Notes: generated by a model not told the origin, from the letters alone. A stretch of 55,893 nt of DNA from an uncultured Ruminococcus sp. (GCA_902802105.1 CADCKR010000007.1:1-55893); one strand, 5' to 3'. Shown: positions 16,384 to 25,486, numbered from the stretch's first letter. Translations and numbers: made by a program.

Positions 16384-17832
16384 TCATTTCTTTGTCCATG
16401 TTCTCGGATAGAGAGAAAGGAGTATCGGGTATATCTCAAGTCTGCCGAAAAGCATTGCAAAAGTAAGTATGAACTTTGAGAACCATGAGTAGCCCCCGTA
16501 GCCCTCCATCGGGCCGACAAGTCCGAAGCCCGGTCCTACGTTATTACAGCAGGAGATAGAGGCTGTGAGGTTGGATTGAAGATCAAACGCCGGCTCAAAG
16601 CACAGGAGAAAAAATGTGGATGCGATAAGCACAATATAAAGTGCAAAATAAGTAGTAACGCTGTTCATAACAGCAGGTTCAAGCGGCTTGCCCTCAAACT
16701 TGACTGCTTCTACTGAACGCGGGTGCAGAAGGTGACGTATATCGCGGATAATAGATTTCAGCATGATTATTACCCTTGATATTTTCAAGCCGCCTGCTGT
16801 TGAGCCCGCACAGCCGCCAAGGAACATAAGAATGAATATAACTCCCTTTGCAAGATCCGGCCATAGGTTGAAATCCGCAGTGGAATAGCCGGTTGTAGAA
16901 ACAATGGACGCCACCTGAAAACAGGAATGTCTGACAGAATCCGAAAAATTATTGTATATCGGGTAGATGCTGTATGTGATAACGCCTGCTGCGGCAAGCA
17001 TTATACCCATATAGAACCACAGCTCTCTGTTTGTAAAAAAGGGCTTGAACTTCCTGAGTATCAGCAGATAGAACAGATTGAAGTTGATACCGAATATAAC
17101 CATGAATATTGTAATGACCCACTGCAAAAAAGGACTGTAGCCGCCGATAGAATCAGCCTTTATGCCGAATCCGCCTGTACCGGCAGTACCGAGAGCATGA
17201 ACGGCACTGTCAAAGACCGGCATTCCGCCTATGCAGAGAATAATAAACTCCACAAGCGTAAGAACAAAATATATAACATAAAGGATCTTGGCGGTATCCT
17301 TTATCTTAGGAACAAGCTTGCCCACAACAGGACCTGCCATCTCTGCGCGCATGATGTGTATTGCTCTGCCTGAATCCGACGGGAGTATAGCCATTATCAG
17401 CACAAGCACTCCCATACCGCCCAGCCAATGGGTAAAGCTTCTCCAGAACAGCAGTCCGCGGCTCATGGCTTCAACATCTCTCAGGATGGATGCGCCGGTC
17501 GTTGTAAGGCCGCTGACAGTTTCAAAGAAGGCATCAAAAAAATCGGGTATCTCTCCGCTGATAATGAACGGCAGGCATCCCAATACAGAAAGGAATATCC
17601 ACGCAAAGGTCACTATAATAAAGCCTTCACGTGCATATATCACCTTGCTTTCGGGCTTCATAAGGATAGCCATTAAAAAGCCTACAATAGTAGAAATAAT
17701 TATCGTGACAGAAAATGCATTCACGCAATTCATCTCATGGTAGCAAAGAGAGACTATAAGCGGTATCATAAGAAGTGCCGCTTCAAGCATTATGATCTTG
17801 CCCACCATATAAAATATCATTCTGCGGTTCAT
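16384..17832 (-). CDS. trkH: TrkH/KtrB-family potassium channel subunit
   Basis: A 482-residue integral membrane protein of the superfamily of K+ transporters, with four pore-loop repeats. Selectivity-filter-like segments are visible as TTGASI, GTAGTGGFG, STTGYST and NVGPGFG. It forms the ion-conducting subunit and depends on a cytoplasmic RCK protein, here the TrkA homologue whose gene ends 16 bases upstream. Ribosome-binding site AAAGGTG. The TrkA partner has two RCK domains, which points to a Trk rather than Ktr complex. Confidence 0.92.
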   Translation of the reverse strand: MNRRMIFYMVGKIIMLEAALLMIPLIVSLCYHEMNCVNAFSVTIIISTIVGFLMAILMKPESKVIYAREGFIIVTFAWIFLSVLGCLPFIISGEIPDFFDAFFETVSGLTTTGASILRDVEAMSRGLLFWRSFTHWLGGMGVLVLIMAILPSDSGRAIHIMRAEMAGPVVGKLVPKIKDTAKILYVIYFVLTLVEFIILCIGGMPVFDSAVHALGTAGTGGFGIKADSIGGYSPFLQWVITIFMVIFGINFNLFYLLILRKFKPFFTNRELWFYMGIMLAAAGVITYSIYPIYNNFSDSVRHSCFQVASIVSTTGYSTADFNLWPDLAKGVIFILMFLGGCAGSTAGGLKISRVIIMLKSIIRDIRHLLHPRSVEAVKFEGKPLEPAVMNSVTTYFALYIVLIASTFFLLCFEPAFDLQSNLTASISCCNNVGPGFGLVGPMEGYGGYSWFSKFILTFAMLFGRLEIYPILLSLYPRTWTKK

Positions 17833-17848
17833 TTTTTTGCACCTTTCT

Positions 17849-19207
17849 TCACTTTAGTATATCGTTAAGATCGTTGAGCCGTCTGTTTTCGGTAAGGATA
17901 ATCACCTTATCCTTTTCCTGTATGTAGTCTGTACCGGTAGGGATAATAGCCATTCTGTGGCGGATAATTCCCGCTATGAGTATACCGGGTTTGAGCCTGA
18001 GGTCTTTTATCGGTATGCCTGTACAGTTAAATTCAGAGCTTACATTGAATTCAAGAACAACGGCTTTATCGTCCATTATATTGTAAAGCGTTTCAACATT
18101 ACTGCCCTTTGTGTTCTCCAATGCCCTTGCATACTGTACAAGCACGTCCGACATTATCTCCTTGGGTGAGATAACACGGTCAAGACCTAACTTTGTTGCA
18201 AGTGAAGCAAGCGTATTATGGTTTACTTTTGTGATGACAGTAGGAACATTATGGTTTGCAGCGAAAATAGATATAAGTATATTTTCCTCATCCATGCCTG
18301 TGAGTGTTACGAAAGCATCTACGGAATTAAGTCCCTCTTCAAGAAGAAGCTCCTGCTGTGCGCCGTTGCCGTTGATAATTACGGCCTTCGGCAGCTGCTG
18401 CGAAAGCTGATTGCACTTTTCTTCGTCTATTTCGATTATCTTAACGCCCATTCCGGCAGCCGTGAGCATTTTTGAAAGATAGAAGGCAATGCGCCCGCCG
18501 CCAAGAATGAGTATATTCTTTGCGTGTTTTTTATCAATACCGGCAGCCTTCATAAGCTTCTGTATCTCGGCAGGCTCAGCTGTAAGGCCGACCTTATCGC
18601 CCGGCTGCAAAATAAAGTTACCGTCGGGAATATATACCTTATCTCCCCTGCTTACTACGCAGATAAGGAATTTTGCCTTGTATTTATTTCGCAGATCCAT
18701 GAGCTTTACGCCCGTAAAAGGAGAGCCTTCTCTCATAATAAGCTCAATGATCTCGAAATTTCTTGCTGAAAAGGTCTGTATCTTTACAGCTGAAGGAAGC
18801 TTCAGCACATTGAACATTTCTTTTGCGGCAAGCATCTCGGGGTTGATCGCAAGAGAAAGGTCGAGCTGTTCCTTCAGGAAGCCGAGATTATCAAGGTTGT
18901 ACTCCGGATTGCGTATACGCGCGATAGTATTCTGTGCGCCCATTTTGCGGGCAATAAAGCAGCTGAGCATATTCACCTCGTCCGATGAGGTGCAGGCAAT
19001 GAACATTTCAGCCGAATGCACTCTTGCTTCTTTAAGAACACTGCGGTCTGTTCCGCTTCCGCATACTGTCATTACATCATAAATGTTACCGATATTTGAA
19101 ATTACATCCGGGTCATTATCAATAGCGATAACATTATGATCCTCATTTGTAAGGTCTGCAAGTATGTTTTCGCCAATTTTTCCGCAGCCGACAATTATGA
19201 TCCTCAC
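17849..19207 (-). CDS. trkA: Trk potassium uptake regulatory subunit, double RCK
   Basis: A 452-residue cytoplasmic protein with two RCK_N/RCK_C pairs. The first Rossmann motif is IIIVGCGKIGENI and the second ILILGGGRIAFYL near residue 230; each is followed by a TrkA_C-like domain (VKLMDLRNKYKAKF and IPIKDLRLKPG). It gates TrkH by binding nucleotides. GTG 19207 is preferred: AAGAAGGG is nine bases away and the protein then starts MRIIIVGCGKIG. The in-frame ATG 19216 abuts the ribosome-binding site. I looked for a c-di-AMP riboswitch in the leader and did not find its conserved elements. Confidence 0.93.
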   Translation of the reverse strand: MRIIIVGCGKIGENILADLTNEDHNVIAIDNDPDVISNIGNIYDVMTVCGSGTDRSVLKEARVHSAEMFIACTSSDEVNMLSCFIARKMGAQNTIARIRNPEYNLDNLGFLKEQLDLSLAINPEMLAAKEMFNVLKLPSAVKIQTFSARNFEIIELIMREGSPFTGVKLMDLRNKYKAKFLICVVSRGDKVYIPDGNFILQPGDKVGLTAEPAEIQKLMKAAGIDKKHAKNILILGGGRIAFYLSKMLTAAGMGVKIIEIDEEKCNQLSQQLPKAVIINGNGAQQELLLEEGLNSVDAFVTLTGMDEENILISIFAANHNVPTVITKVNHNTLASLATKLGLDRVISPKEIMSDVLVQYARALENTKGSNVETLYNIMDDKAVVLEFNVSSEFNCTGIPIKDLRLKPGILIAGIIRHRMAIIPTGTDYIQEKDKVIILTENRRLNDLNDILK

Positions 19208-19443
19208 AGCTAACATCCCTTCTTGGTGCTTTATCCGTCCTGCACCTATAATAACATATTAACATATATTCTATCATACATTCATACAAAGCAGTTAGTA
19301 TTATTGTACCTTGTTTGTTGAATTTTAGTACTATAATATCCTTTAGTCTTTGAGATCTCTAAGATTTCTCACTTTGTGGATCACCTGCCCTGTGAGCAAA
19401 CACAGAAACAATTTTGTCCGGCAAATCACACTCAGCACGAATC

Positions 19444-19476
19444 ACAGCACCCCATAGATAAACTGTGGGGTGCTGT
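19444..19476. terminator. GC-rich hairpin after the HAD phosphatase gene
   Basis: ACAGCACCCCA pairs with TGGGGTGCTGT around a short loop. It lies 10 bases past the stop at 19486. A clean T run is missing on the minus strand, so termination strength is uncertain. Confidence 0.55.
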
Positions 19477-19485
19477 AGTGCAGCA

Positions 19486-20223
19486 TTATTTCTTCATGTC
19501 AGGGAAAAGAGTTTCAATAAGCTCAAAAACATCGCCGCTCATTATTTTATACTTCGCAAGAACTTCACCCTTTATCTCAGGGGAGATTTCCGTATGAATA
19601 TATATAGAATCCAGACCGGCTTCGTATGAGCCTTTTATGTCGGTAATATAATCGTTGCCGATCATTATGGATTCCTTAGGGTCAAGCCCGTGCTTTTGCA
19701 GTATCTTATTATAAAACATTATATCAGGCTTTGCACAGCCCTCATCAGAGGATATCATAACATCCTCAAATTCATCATAAATGCCAAGCATCCTTATCTC
19801 CGGCTCTGTGAATATCCTCTGAGCATTCGAGAGCAGATAAGCCTTGCCGCCGTGTGAACGTATAGCCTCAAACAGCTCCTTTACTCCCTTGTAGAGCCTG
19901 ATATGATTCAGTGAAAGCGCGCGGAAGGTCTTGCCTGTTACGCAGGCAAGCTCCATGCTGCATGGTACGCCCTTTTCTGTAAAAAGCCGCTGAAAAACAT
20001 ATTCGATCTGCGGTTCAGGGTTGGTAGTATATTTATCCTTCGGCACTGCATCTACCTGTTCATCAAGATATGCCTGAAATGCCTTGTTGAGTTCTTTCGG
20101 CTTATAATATGCGCCGTGCATCGAATAGATCTTTGCCATATTTTCCCAAAGACTGCGCTTGTATTCGTTTGTTCTGATGTCCACAAGGGTACCGTAAAGA
20201 TCGAAAATATAATTCTTGTACAT
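19486..20223 (-). CDS. HAD-superfamily phosphatase (YjjG/subfamily IA-like)
   Basis: A 245-residue soluble enzyme with the four HAD motifs: FDLYGTLVD with the nucleophile and acid Asp, LLSNAQ, AKPDIMFY with the lysine, and IGNDYITDIKGSYEAG. A helical cap sits between motifs I and II, as in subfamily IA. These enzymes often dephosphorylate nucleotides or sugar phosphates. It is transcribed alone, divergent from the DUF4364 gene. The substrate cannot be assigned. Confidence 0.85.
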   Translation of the reverse strand: MYKNYIFDLYGTLVDIRTNEYKRSLWENMAKIYSMHGAYYKPKELNKAFQAYLDEQVDAVPKDKYTTNPEPQIEYVFQRLFTEKGVPCSMELACVTGKTFRALSLNHIRLYKGVKELFEAIRSHGGKAYLLSNAQRIFTEPEIRMLGIYDEFEDVMISSDEGCAKPDIMFYNKILQKHGLDPKESIMIGNDYITDIKGSYEAGLDSIYIHTEISPEIKGEVLAKYKIMSGDVFELIETLFPDMKK

Positions 20224-20387
20224 TCTTTTACGCTCCTGTCCGGGAATATTTTCTTATCCCATTGTTTTATAGTTTCATTTTAATATAAAATAAAGATAAA
20301 TGCAATTATTTTTTGTAGCAAACGTCTTTTGTTTTTTGGTATTTTATGATATAATTGATATACAAGTATTAGTCGGGAGGGAAAAAC

Positions 20388-20978
20388 ATGGAATACGATG
20401 CATTTACAGAAGGTGTAGCGCCGGGCGGTCTGAGGAGCCGCTCAGAGATAGGCATTCTGATATGCTATATACTCGATTATGTGGGCAAGCCTTTTTCTAA
20501 GGACGACCTGATGGAACTGATACAGGAAAACGGCTTTGCGAATTATTTTGAAGCGACAAGCGCTGTTTCCGAGCTGATAAAGAATAAAAATATAGAATAC
20601 TCGGACGAAGCACAAAGAAACCTCACGATCACCAAAAACGGCAGGCTGATAGCCAGTCAGCTCAATTCCTCGCTTTCGCTGATGCTCAGGCAAAGAGCCT
20701 CATCTGCAACTGCGACCCTGCTGAAAAAAAGAAAAACCGAGCATGAAAATCCGGTAACGATAAGCAGAGCCGAGGGCGGCGGCTATAATATCAATCTGCG
20801 CATAACCGATGGAATAAGAGACCTTATGTCGCTGACCATGTTTGTTCCGGACATAAGAGAGGCAAACGCAGTCAAGCGGAATTTCCACAAAAATCCCGAA
20901 AGGCTTTATTCTGTCGTCCTTGCGGCAGTGATCGGTAAAAAAGACATTGTAAAAAGCGCACTTGAAGAATTAAAATAA
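20388..20978 (+). CDS. DUF4364 winged-helix-like protein
   Basis: A 196-residue soluble protein of the DUF4364 family, common in Clostridia. The N-terminal part (SRSEIGILICYILDYVGKP then FSKDDLMELI and SAVSELIKNKNIEY) looks like a winged helix-turn-helix, so a transcriptional role is plausible. The rest is a mixed alpha/beta domain. GGGAGG precedes ATG 20388, and TATAAT lies at 20350-20355 with a poor -35. It is monocistronic with a strong terminator after it. Confidence 0.75.
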   Translation: MEYDAFTEGVAPGGLRSRSEIGILICYILDYVGKPFSKDDLMELIQENGFANYFEATSAVSELIKNKNIEYSDEAQRNLTITKNGRLIASQLNSSLSLMLRQRASSATATLLKKRKTEHENPVTISRAEGGGYNINLRITDGIRDLMSLTMFVPDIREANAVKRNFHKNPERLYSVVLAAVIGKKDIVKSALEELK

Positions 20979-21008
20979 TCAAAAAACTTCACACGTTTAT
21001 TATAAAAA

Positions 21009-21044
21009 ACAGACACGGCAGACTTTACAGGATACCGTGTCTGT
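21009..21044. terminator. Bidirectional terminator
   Basis: ACAGACACGG (21009-21018) pairs perfectly with CCGTGTCTGT (21035-21044), with an A run before and a T-rich run after. It separates the convergent DUF4364 and hpf genes. Confidence 0.85.
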
Positions 21045-21083
21045 AATTATTTATATCAGGTCGGCTATTGCTGACCATTGCGC

Positions 21084-21623
21084 TTATTCGGCAGCCTCAA
21101 GAAGTCCGTAAGTGTTGTTCTTACGCTTATAAACAACATTTATGGCATTTGTTGAGCTATTCAGGAACATAAAGAACTCGTGACCGACCATATTCATCTG
21201 AAGGATAGCTTCCTCTACGCTCAGGGGCTTGAGCGATATAGTCTTTGTACGTACAACGCTGTAATCGTCATCGTTCATAGCATCGTCAACAGGCTCGTTA
21301 TACTCTACAAAATACTGCTCAAGCGACTCAGCCTTCATCTTCTTGCTGAGCTTAGTCTTGTTCTTGCGGATCTGTCCTCCAAGAATATCAACAACTGCAT
21401 CAAGTGCATCATTCATTTCAAGTGCTGTGCTCTCGGCACGATATACCATTGAGCCATCACGGATAGTAACCTCAACGGTCTGTCTGTTCTTCTCAAGTGT
21501 AACGGTAACAGTAGCATCAGCGTCTTCCGAATAGATCTTTTCAAACTTGCCAAGCTTCTTGTACACACGCTCTTTGAAGTTATCCCTAAGATTTACCTTT
21601 CTTCCTACAATGTTGTATTTCAT
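21084..21623 (-). CDS. hpf: Long-form ribosome hibernation promoting factor
   Basis: A 179-residue protein, the length of long HPF, which makes 100S ribosome dimers in Firmicutes. The N-terminal domain (MKYNIVGRKVNLRDNFKERV with VTVTLEKNRQTVEVTI) binds the 30S decoding region. A charged linker follows, and the C-terminal dimerisation domain carries VVRTKTISLKPLSVEEAILQMNMVGHEFFMFLN. ATG 21623 has a strong AAGGAGG; the in-frame ATG at 21692 is rejected as upstream leader. Monocistronic. Confidence 0.95.
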   Translation of the reverse strand: MKYNIVGRKVNLRDNFKERVYKKLGKFEKIYSEDADATVTVTLEKNRQTVEVTIRDGSMVYRAESTALEMNDALDAVVDILGGQIRKNKTKLSKKMKAESLEQYFVEYNEPVDDAMNDDDYSVVRTKTISLKPLSVEEAILQMNMVGHEFFMFLNSSTNAINVVYKRKNNTYGLLEAAE

Positions 21624-21696
21624 AAGCCGAACCTCCTTAAGGTTTTTTCGTTCCCTCCACCAGATCCTTGCAGGAATCTGTATCAGGTTCAACTAT

Positions 21697-21724
21697 ATTA
21701 TAACACAATAAACAAAATTTTCAA
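21697..21724 (-). promoter_or_regulatory. Promoter of hpf
   Basis: On the minus strand TTGAAA (21719-21724) and TATAAT (21697-21702) are 16 bases apart, about 70 bases before the start codon. Confidence 0.7.
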
Positions 21725-21790
21725 TTGTTTTTTCAAAAATATATTAAAAATATTCTCAATGAAATTTATACATTATCACAAAACAGCATT

Positions 21791-22972
21791 TTAATCATTA
21801 ATTACCCTGCCGCCTGCTATCACCATGCAAGGAAGCTGCAAATAATCAAGGGGGTCGCCCTTGTAAAAAACAAGATCGGCATCCTTGCCGGGCTTGATCG
21901 AGCCTACGCGGTCGTCTATGCCGCAGATCTGCGCGGGGTAGATCGTAAGAGCTTTAAGCGCTTCACGGTGATCCATACCGCTGCGGACAGCAACAGCAGC
22001 GCATACAGTAAGGTACTGTATCGGCGTTTCGGGATGATCGGTTATTATTGCAGTGGGGATGCCGCTTTTTGAAAGAATACCGGGAGCTTCGGGACTCTGA
22101 TTTTTCAGTTCGGGCTTGCTGCGGTCTGTAAGTATAGGTCCTGAAAGTATACCCCTGAGCTTTTCCTCCAGAAGCTCATCACAAAAGCGGTAAGCATCGG
22201 TCGCATGAACAAGGACGTAATCAATACCGAATTCATTTGCGATGCGTATAGCCGTAAATATATCATCACTTCTGTGAACATGAAAATGTGCCGGTATCTC
22301 CCTGCTGAAAAGCGGCAAAAGCGATTCATACTTAATATCATATTCCGGCTCATCATAGTTTTCCTTATCAGCCTCATACCTCATTTTGTCATTGTAATAC
22401 TTTCTGCCCTTCGCAAGAGCCTCGCGTATGAGAGCCGCTGTAGCCATACGTGTCACCGGCGTCTGATCCTTATCGTTATAGGTAGACTTAGGGTTCTCTC
22501 CAAGTGCAAACTTTATACCGGCAGGAGCCTTGATGATCATTTTGTCTATTCTTCTGCCGTAAGTCTTTATAGCCGCAAGCTGCCCTGCTAAAGGGTCTGC
22601 ACTGCCCGGACCTGTTATCACCGAGGTAATGCCTGCATTAAGCGCCTCACGGAAATATCCGTCCTGCGGGTCAACAGCGTCTATCGCCCTGAGCTGCGGA
22701 AACACCGGATCGGTGTCCTCGTTGCCGTCATCTCCCTCAAAGGTCAGGGAATCCCCGAACATTCCAAGGTGAGTGTGGGCATCAATAAAGCCCGGATATA
22801 CATTTGCGCCCTCGGCATCTATTATTTCACTGTCGTTTTTCAGCAGCGCTTCAAGCTGAGGATCATTCATATCTCCGCAGGCATCAAACCTGCCTGCGCT
22901 TATCTTTATGTAGCCGTCAGCATACTCTGCATCGTTCTCGAATGTATGTATGTTTGCATTTATTATTATCAT
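21791..22972 (-). CDS. Amidohydrolase, imidazolonepropionase-like
   Basis: A 393-residue metal-dependent hydrolase of the amidohydrolase superfamily. The N-terminal small domain is followed by VYPGFIDAHTHLG (metal His pair), IPAHFHVHRSDD (metal ligands), LVHATDAYRF and AIITDHPETP with the catalytic Asp. The C-terminal IYPAQICGIDDRVGSIKPGKDADLV is typical of imidazolonepropionase-like enzymes. No histidine-utilisation gene is nearby, so the natural substrate is open. ATG 22972 is preferred because MIIINANIHTF is the usual start; ATG 22996 is an alternative. It lies downstream of the S1-protein terminator and is probably transcribed separately. Confidence 0.85.
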   Translation of the reverse strand: MIIINANIHTFENDAEYADGYIKISAGRFDACGDMNDPQLEALLKNDSEIIDAEGANVYPGFIDAHTHLGMFGDSLTFEGDDGNEDTDPVFPQLRAIDAVDPQDGYFREALNAGITSVITGPGSADPLAGQLAAIKTYGRRIDKMIIKAPAGIKFALGENPKSTYNDKDQTPVTRMATAALIREALAKGRKYYNDKMRYEADKENYDEPEYDIKYESLLPLFSREIPAHFHVHRSDDIFTAIRIANEFGIDYVLVHATDAYRFCDELLEEKLRGILSGPILTDRSKPELKNQSPEAPGILSKSGIPTAIITDHPETPIQYLTVCAAVAVRSGMDHREALKALTIYPAQICGIDDRVGSIKPGKDADLVFYKGDPLDYLQLPCMVIAGGRVIND

Positions 22973-22996
22973 AGGTTCCCTGCTCCCTCTCTTCAC

Positions 22997-23021
22997 AAAA
23001 AAAGAGCCGCAAAGCGACTCT
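22997..23021 (-). terminator. Terminator of the yab-like operon
   Basis: GAGCCGC and GCGACTC form a stem with one mismatch and a three-base loop. A seven-base T run follows on the minus strand. It lies just past the S1-domain gene stop. Confidence 0.75.
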
Positions 23022-23033
23022 GTGGGTTATATG

Positions 23034-23501
23034 TTATTTCGGTGAGTTCCCGCCGCGTCTGGAAGAACCGCGTCTTGACTCGTTGGCTCTCTTCAGATTA
23101 GAGATCTTCTCATCGCTTGTCTGCTTGAACCTCGAAAGCATATCCTCAAAGCTTGTTGATTCAGGCTGTCTTGGGGGCTGCCACTCATAGCTGCTCGGAC
23201 TGTGCGGCCTTTGCTGCGCTGCGGGTGAACCTCCTCTGTACGGTCTGTGAGAACTGCCGCTCTGCTGAGGCAAAGCTTTCTTGATAGAAAGACTGATCTT
23301 TCCGTCCTCTCCGATACTGAGAATTTTTACCTTAACAGTCTGACCTTCCTTTAGATGCTCTTTGATGTCATTGACAAAGGTCGCAGCCACCTCTGAAATG
23401 TGAACCATTCCGGTCTTGCCCGGTTCAAGCTCTACGAATGCACCAAATTTTGTGATTCCGGTAACCTTACCTTCTACGATCATTCCTACCTCAAGACTCA
23501 T
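23034..23501 (-). CDS. S1-domain RNA-binding protein (YabR/GSP13-like)
   Basis: A 155-residue protein with one S1 domain at about 1-75 (MIVEGKVTGITKFGAFVEL, GMVHISEV and KISLSIKKA are the core strands) and a disordered basic tail rich in Ser, Pro, Gln and Arg ending RRGSSRRGGNSPK. Such proteins bind RNA or ribosomes. It occupies the position of yabR after divIC in Bacillus subtilis, 20 bases downstream of divIC here. Confidence 0.88.
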   Translation of the reverse strand: MSLEVGMIVEGKVTGITKFGAFVELEPGKTGMVHISEVAATFVNDIKEHLKEGQTVKVKILSIGEDGKISLSIKKALPQQSGSSHRPYRGGSPAAQQRPHSPSSYEWQPPRQPESTSFEDMLSRFKQTSDEKISNLKRANESRRGSSRRGGNSPK

Positions 23502-23521
23502 AGCTTAACAGTTTTCTCCTC

Positions 23522-23875
23522 TCAATCTCCGGCAATGTTAATATAAACAACCTCACCGCTTTTTACATAGTCCATTTGCTCTCTTGCGATCCTCTCGATA
23601 TAACCTGCAAAGGAATCATAATCGTTTTTCTCCGCCGCATCTGCAACGCTCTTCAGCTCATTAAGCCTGATCTTCTGAAGCGAGATAGAATTGTTCAGTT
23701 CGGAGAGCTGATCCTTAGAGACCTGTATTTTCTGATGCTGGTCTACAACATACACGGCAATATACAAAACTACAGCAACAGCTGCAACATAGATCAGCCA
23801 GAAAACCTTTTTGCCCGATTTTTGGGTCTTTACAGGCTTGTTTGATTTGTCCTTAATGCTGTGTTTTTTCGCCAT
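23522..23875 (-). CDS. divIC: Septum formation initiator DivIC/FtsB-like
   Basis: A 117-residue bitopic membrane protein. A basic cytoplasmic N-terminus is followed by one membrane segment (about 24-44), then an extracytoplasmic coiled coil (QISKDQLSELNN-type heptads at about 50-85) and a conserved end REQMDYVKSGEVVYINI. DivIC works with FtsL and FtsQ/DivIB to recruit and activate septal peptidoglycan synthesis. ATG 23875 follows a GGGGGGAG site; an upstream in-frame reading to 24004 lacks one. Synteny with yabQ and yabR supports the call. Confidence 0.88.
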   Translation of the reverse strand: MAKKHSIKDKSNKPVKTQKSGKKVFWLIYVAAVAVVLYIAVYVVDQHQKIQVSKDQLSELNNSISLQKIRLNELKSVADAAEKNDYDSFAGYIERIAREQMDYVKSGEVVYINIAGD

Positions 23876-24074
23876 GCTTCTCCCCCCTTCATCAAAGCCC
23901 GACACGGAATTGACACTCAGGAACTGTGAAGAAATCAGCTTCCGATTCATGCGCAGTATGATTTGTTCCGGGCAAGGCAAATTTTTGCAGTAATACCAAC
24001 ACATGGCAAATCAGACAAGCAGAAACGAAAAATAATTTTTGAACAGTTCTTTATTATTATACTACAATCACCGT

Positions 24075-24515
24075 TTATTTTTCAAGTGAAATTTTGTTCT
24101 TTTTGAATTTTTTTAGCAGTATTTTACATTTTTTCTGAATAAAATCAAACATTCTGCGTCCGATATATACCACCGGAGACACTGCTCGATGAAAAGCCTT
24201 ATGCAGCAGGCTGCTTATCACAAATGAGCTTTTCTTTATGAGCCTGCCAACAGTAAAATACAGCACACAGAACGCTGCAAGCTGTGCAAAGACTGAGTAT
24301 GCCCGTATCATCCCGCCGGTGCCTGACAATGCGAACAGAAAATTAAGAAACGCCGCCGCAAGCACAAACAAAACATCTGTAAAGAAAAGCAGCCATTTCC
24401 CCGGAGGAGATAAAGTCCTGAGCACTGCCATAATTGTATATATTGCTGCAAGTATCGCGCCAAGCACGAACGACCAGAGAAACAGGCCGGTCTGTTCATA
24501 TAGCGTCAGTTCCAA
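24075..24515 (-). CDS. yabQ: Spore cortex biosynthesis protein YabQ
   Basis: A 146-residue membrane protein with an N-terminal QTGLFLWSFVLGAILAAIYTIM segment split over the first helix, and three further hydrophobic segments. The C-terminal basic helix is FIQKKCKILLKKFKKN. YabQ localises to the outer forespore membrane and is needed for cortex formation in Bacillus. The start is TTG 24515 with AGGGTGATC upstream. It is 11 bases after yabP. Confidence 0.85.
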   Translation of the reverse strand: MELTLYEQTGLFLWSFVLGAILAAIYTIMAVLRTLSPPGKWLLFFTDVLFVLAAAFLNFLFALSGTGGMIRAYSVFAQLAAFCVLYFTVGRLIKKSSFVISSLLHKAFHRAVSPVVYIGRRMFDFIQKKCKILLKKFKKNKISLEK

Positions 24516-24526
24516 GCAAGATCACC

Positions 24527-24814
24527 CTACCTGAAAATTTTTGAAAAGAACCCACCCTGAGCCTGCTTTGCTTCGGCATAGGTGAGAGAATCTATATTTC
24601 CTTCAAGGCTAAGCTCTCCCGAATCATTGCTGAAATCGTTTATTCTCAGCTCACTGCCCTTGATACTCAGTTCACCAAGCTCTGTAACAAGAGTTACCTT
24701 CTGCTCATCAAAGCCTGAAACATCCTTTACGCCCGTAAGAGTGAGAGTCTTTCTGTCTTCAAGTATCATCCCGTGCTTTTTTCTCAGCGTACTTACTTTG
24801 TCATCCATCGGCAT
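24527..24814 (-). CDS. yabP: Sporulation protein YabP
   Basis: A 95-residue protein of the YabP/YqfC family. Core strands MILEDRKTLTLTGVKDVSGFDEQ, read in shorter pieces, and LVTELGELSIKGSELRINDF match the family. YabP is a sporulation protein made in the mother cell. ATG 24814 has GGGAGG eight bases upstream, so the longer reading to 24880 is rejected. It sits between the S4 protein and YabQ as in Bacillus. Confidence 0.88.
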   Translation of the reverse strand: MPMDDKVSTLRKKHGMILEDRKTLTLTGVKDVSGFDEQKVTLVTELGELSIKGSELRINDFSNDSGELSLEGNIDSLTYAEAKQAQGGFFSKIFR

Positions 24815-24876
24815 ACCATCCGCCTCCCGATTTTGATTATATAAATTAATATTCATCGGGAGCAGAAAATATGCGC

Positions 24877-25122
24877 TCATTCATTTATGATCTTATACAT
24901 AAGAGTCGCTTCGTCCTTTTTGGCGTATTCGTTTATGCTCACTACCTCAGCCTTTATCGGGTGCGCCCCAAGGCTTATCTCCAGTACGTCTCCGGCCTTT
25001 ACCTCATAGGAAGCTCTTGCCGGCTTGCCGTTGACTGTTACTCTTCCTGCGTCACAGGCTTCATTGGCTACAGTCCTTCTTTTTATCAGTCTCGATACTT
25101 TAAGATATTTGTCAAGTCTCAT
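24877..25122 (-). CDS. rqcP: S4-domain RNA-binding protein RqcP (YabO)
   Basis: An 81-residue protein made up of an S4 domain: MRLDKYLKVSRLIKRRT, ACDAGRVTVNGKPA and VKAGDVLEISLG. In Bacillus RqcP works with RqcH in adding alanine tails to nascent chains on stalled 50S subunits. ATG 25122 follows AAAGGTGAG. The ORF reads on to 25170 but without a better start. It follows the HU gene after a terminator hairpin, so it may have its own transcript or read-through. Confidence 0.88.
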   Translation of the reverse strand: MRLDKYLKVSRLIKRRTVANEACDAGRVTVNGKPARASYEVKAGDVLEISLGAHPIKAEVVSINEYAKKDEATLMYKIINE

Positions 25123-25150
25123 TGATCTCACCTTTGCATTCCCGTATACC

Positions 25151-25178
25151 AAAAGAAGCCGATCATACAATCGGCTTC
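25151..25178 (-). terminator. Terminator after the HU gene
   Basis: GAAGCCGAT (25155-25163) pairs perfectly with ATCGGCTTC (25170-25178), and a short T run follows on the minus strand. It lies 14 bases past the HU stop. Confidence 0.75.
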
Positions 25179-25191
25179 CCTGAATCAGTTA

Positions 25192-25467
25192 TTACTTATC
25201 GACAGCATCCTTGAATGCCTTGCCTGCCTTGAATGCAGGAACCTTTGAAGCAGGGATATTGATAGTCTCCTTTGTCTGAGGATTAACTCCCTTTCTCTCG
25301 CCTCTCTCGTGACGCTCAAAGGTACCGAAACCAACTATGCGGATCTCATTGCCCTGTGCAACATTCTCGACGATAGTGTCGATCATTGCTGTGACTGCCT
25401 TCTCGGCGTCCTTCTTTGAGATCTGAGCTCTTTCAGCTACCTCAGCGATAAGTTCTGTCTTGTTCAT
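25192..25467 (-). CDS. hup: HU-family DNA-binding protein
   Basis: A 91-residue histone-like protein. MNKTELIAEVAERAQISKKD forms the helical dimerisation part, and IRIVGFGTFERHERGERKGVNPQT the beta-arm that inserts in the DNA minor groove, ending FKAGKAFKDAVDK. It compacts and bends DNA as a homodimer. ATG 25467 follows GGAGGA. Its place between mazG and rqcP differs from the Bacillus yab order, where hbs lies elsewhere; Clostridia commonly have HU here. Confidence 0.95.
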   Translation of the reverse strand: MNKTELIAEVAERAQISKKDAEKAVTAMIDTIVENVAQGNEIRIVGFGTFERHERGERKGVNPQTKETINIPASKVPAFKAGKAFKDAVDK

Positions 25468-25486
25468 TTGCTTTTCCTCCGTGTTT

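Noticed and set aside
19208-19485. c-di-AMP (ydaO) riboswitch before the Trk genes
   Set aside because: I could not find the conserved helices and loop sequences; only a terminator-like hairpin from the neighbouring gene is present.
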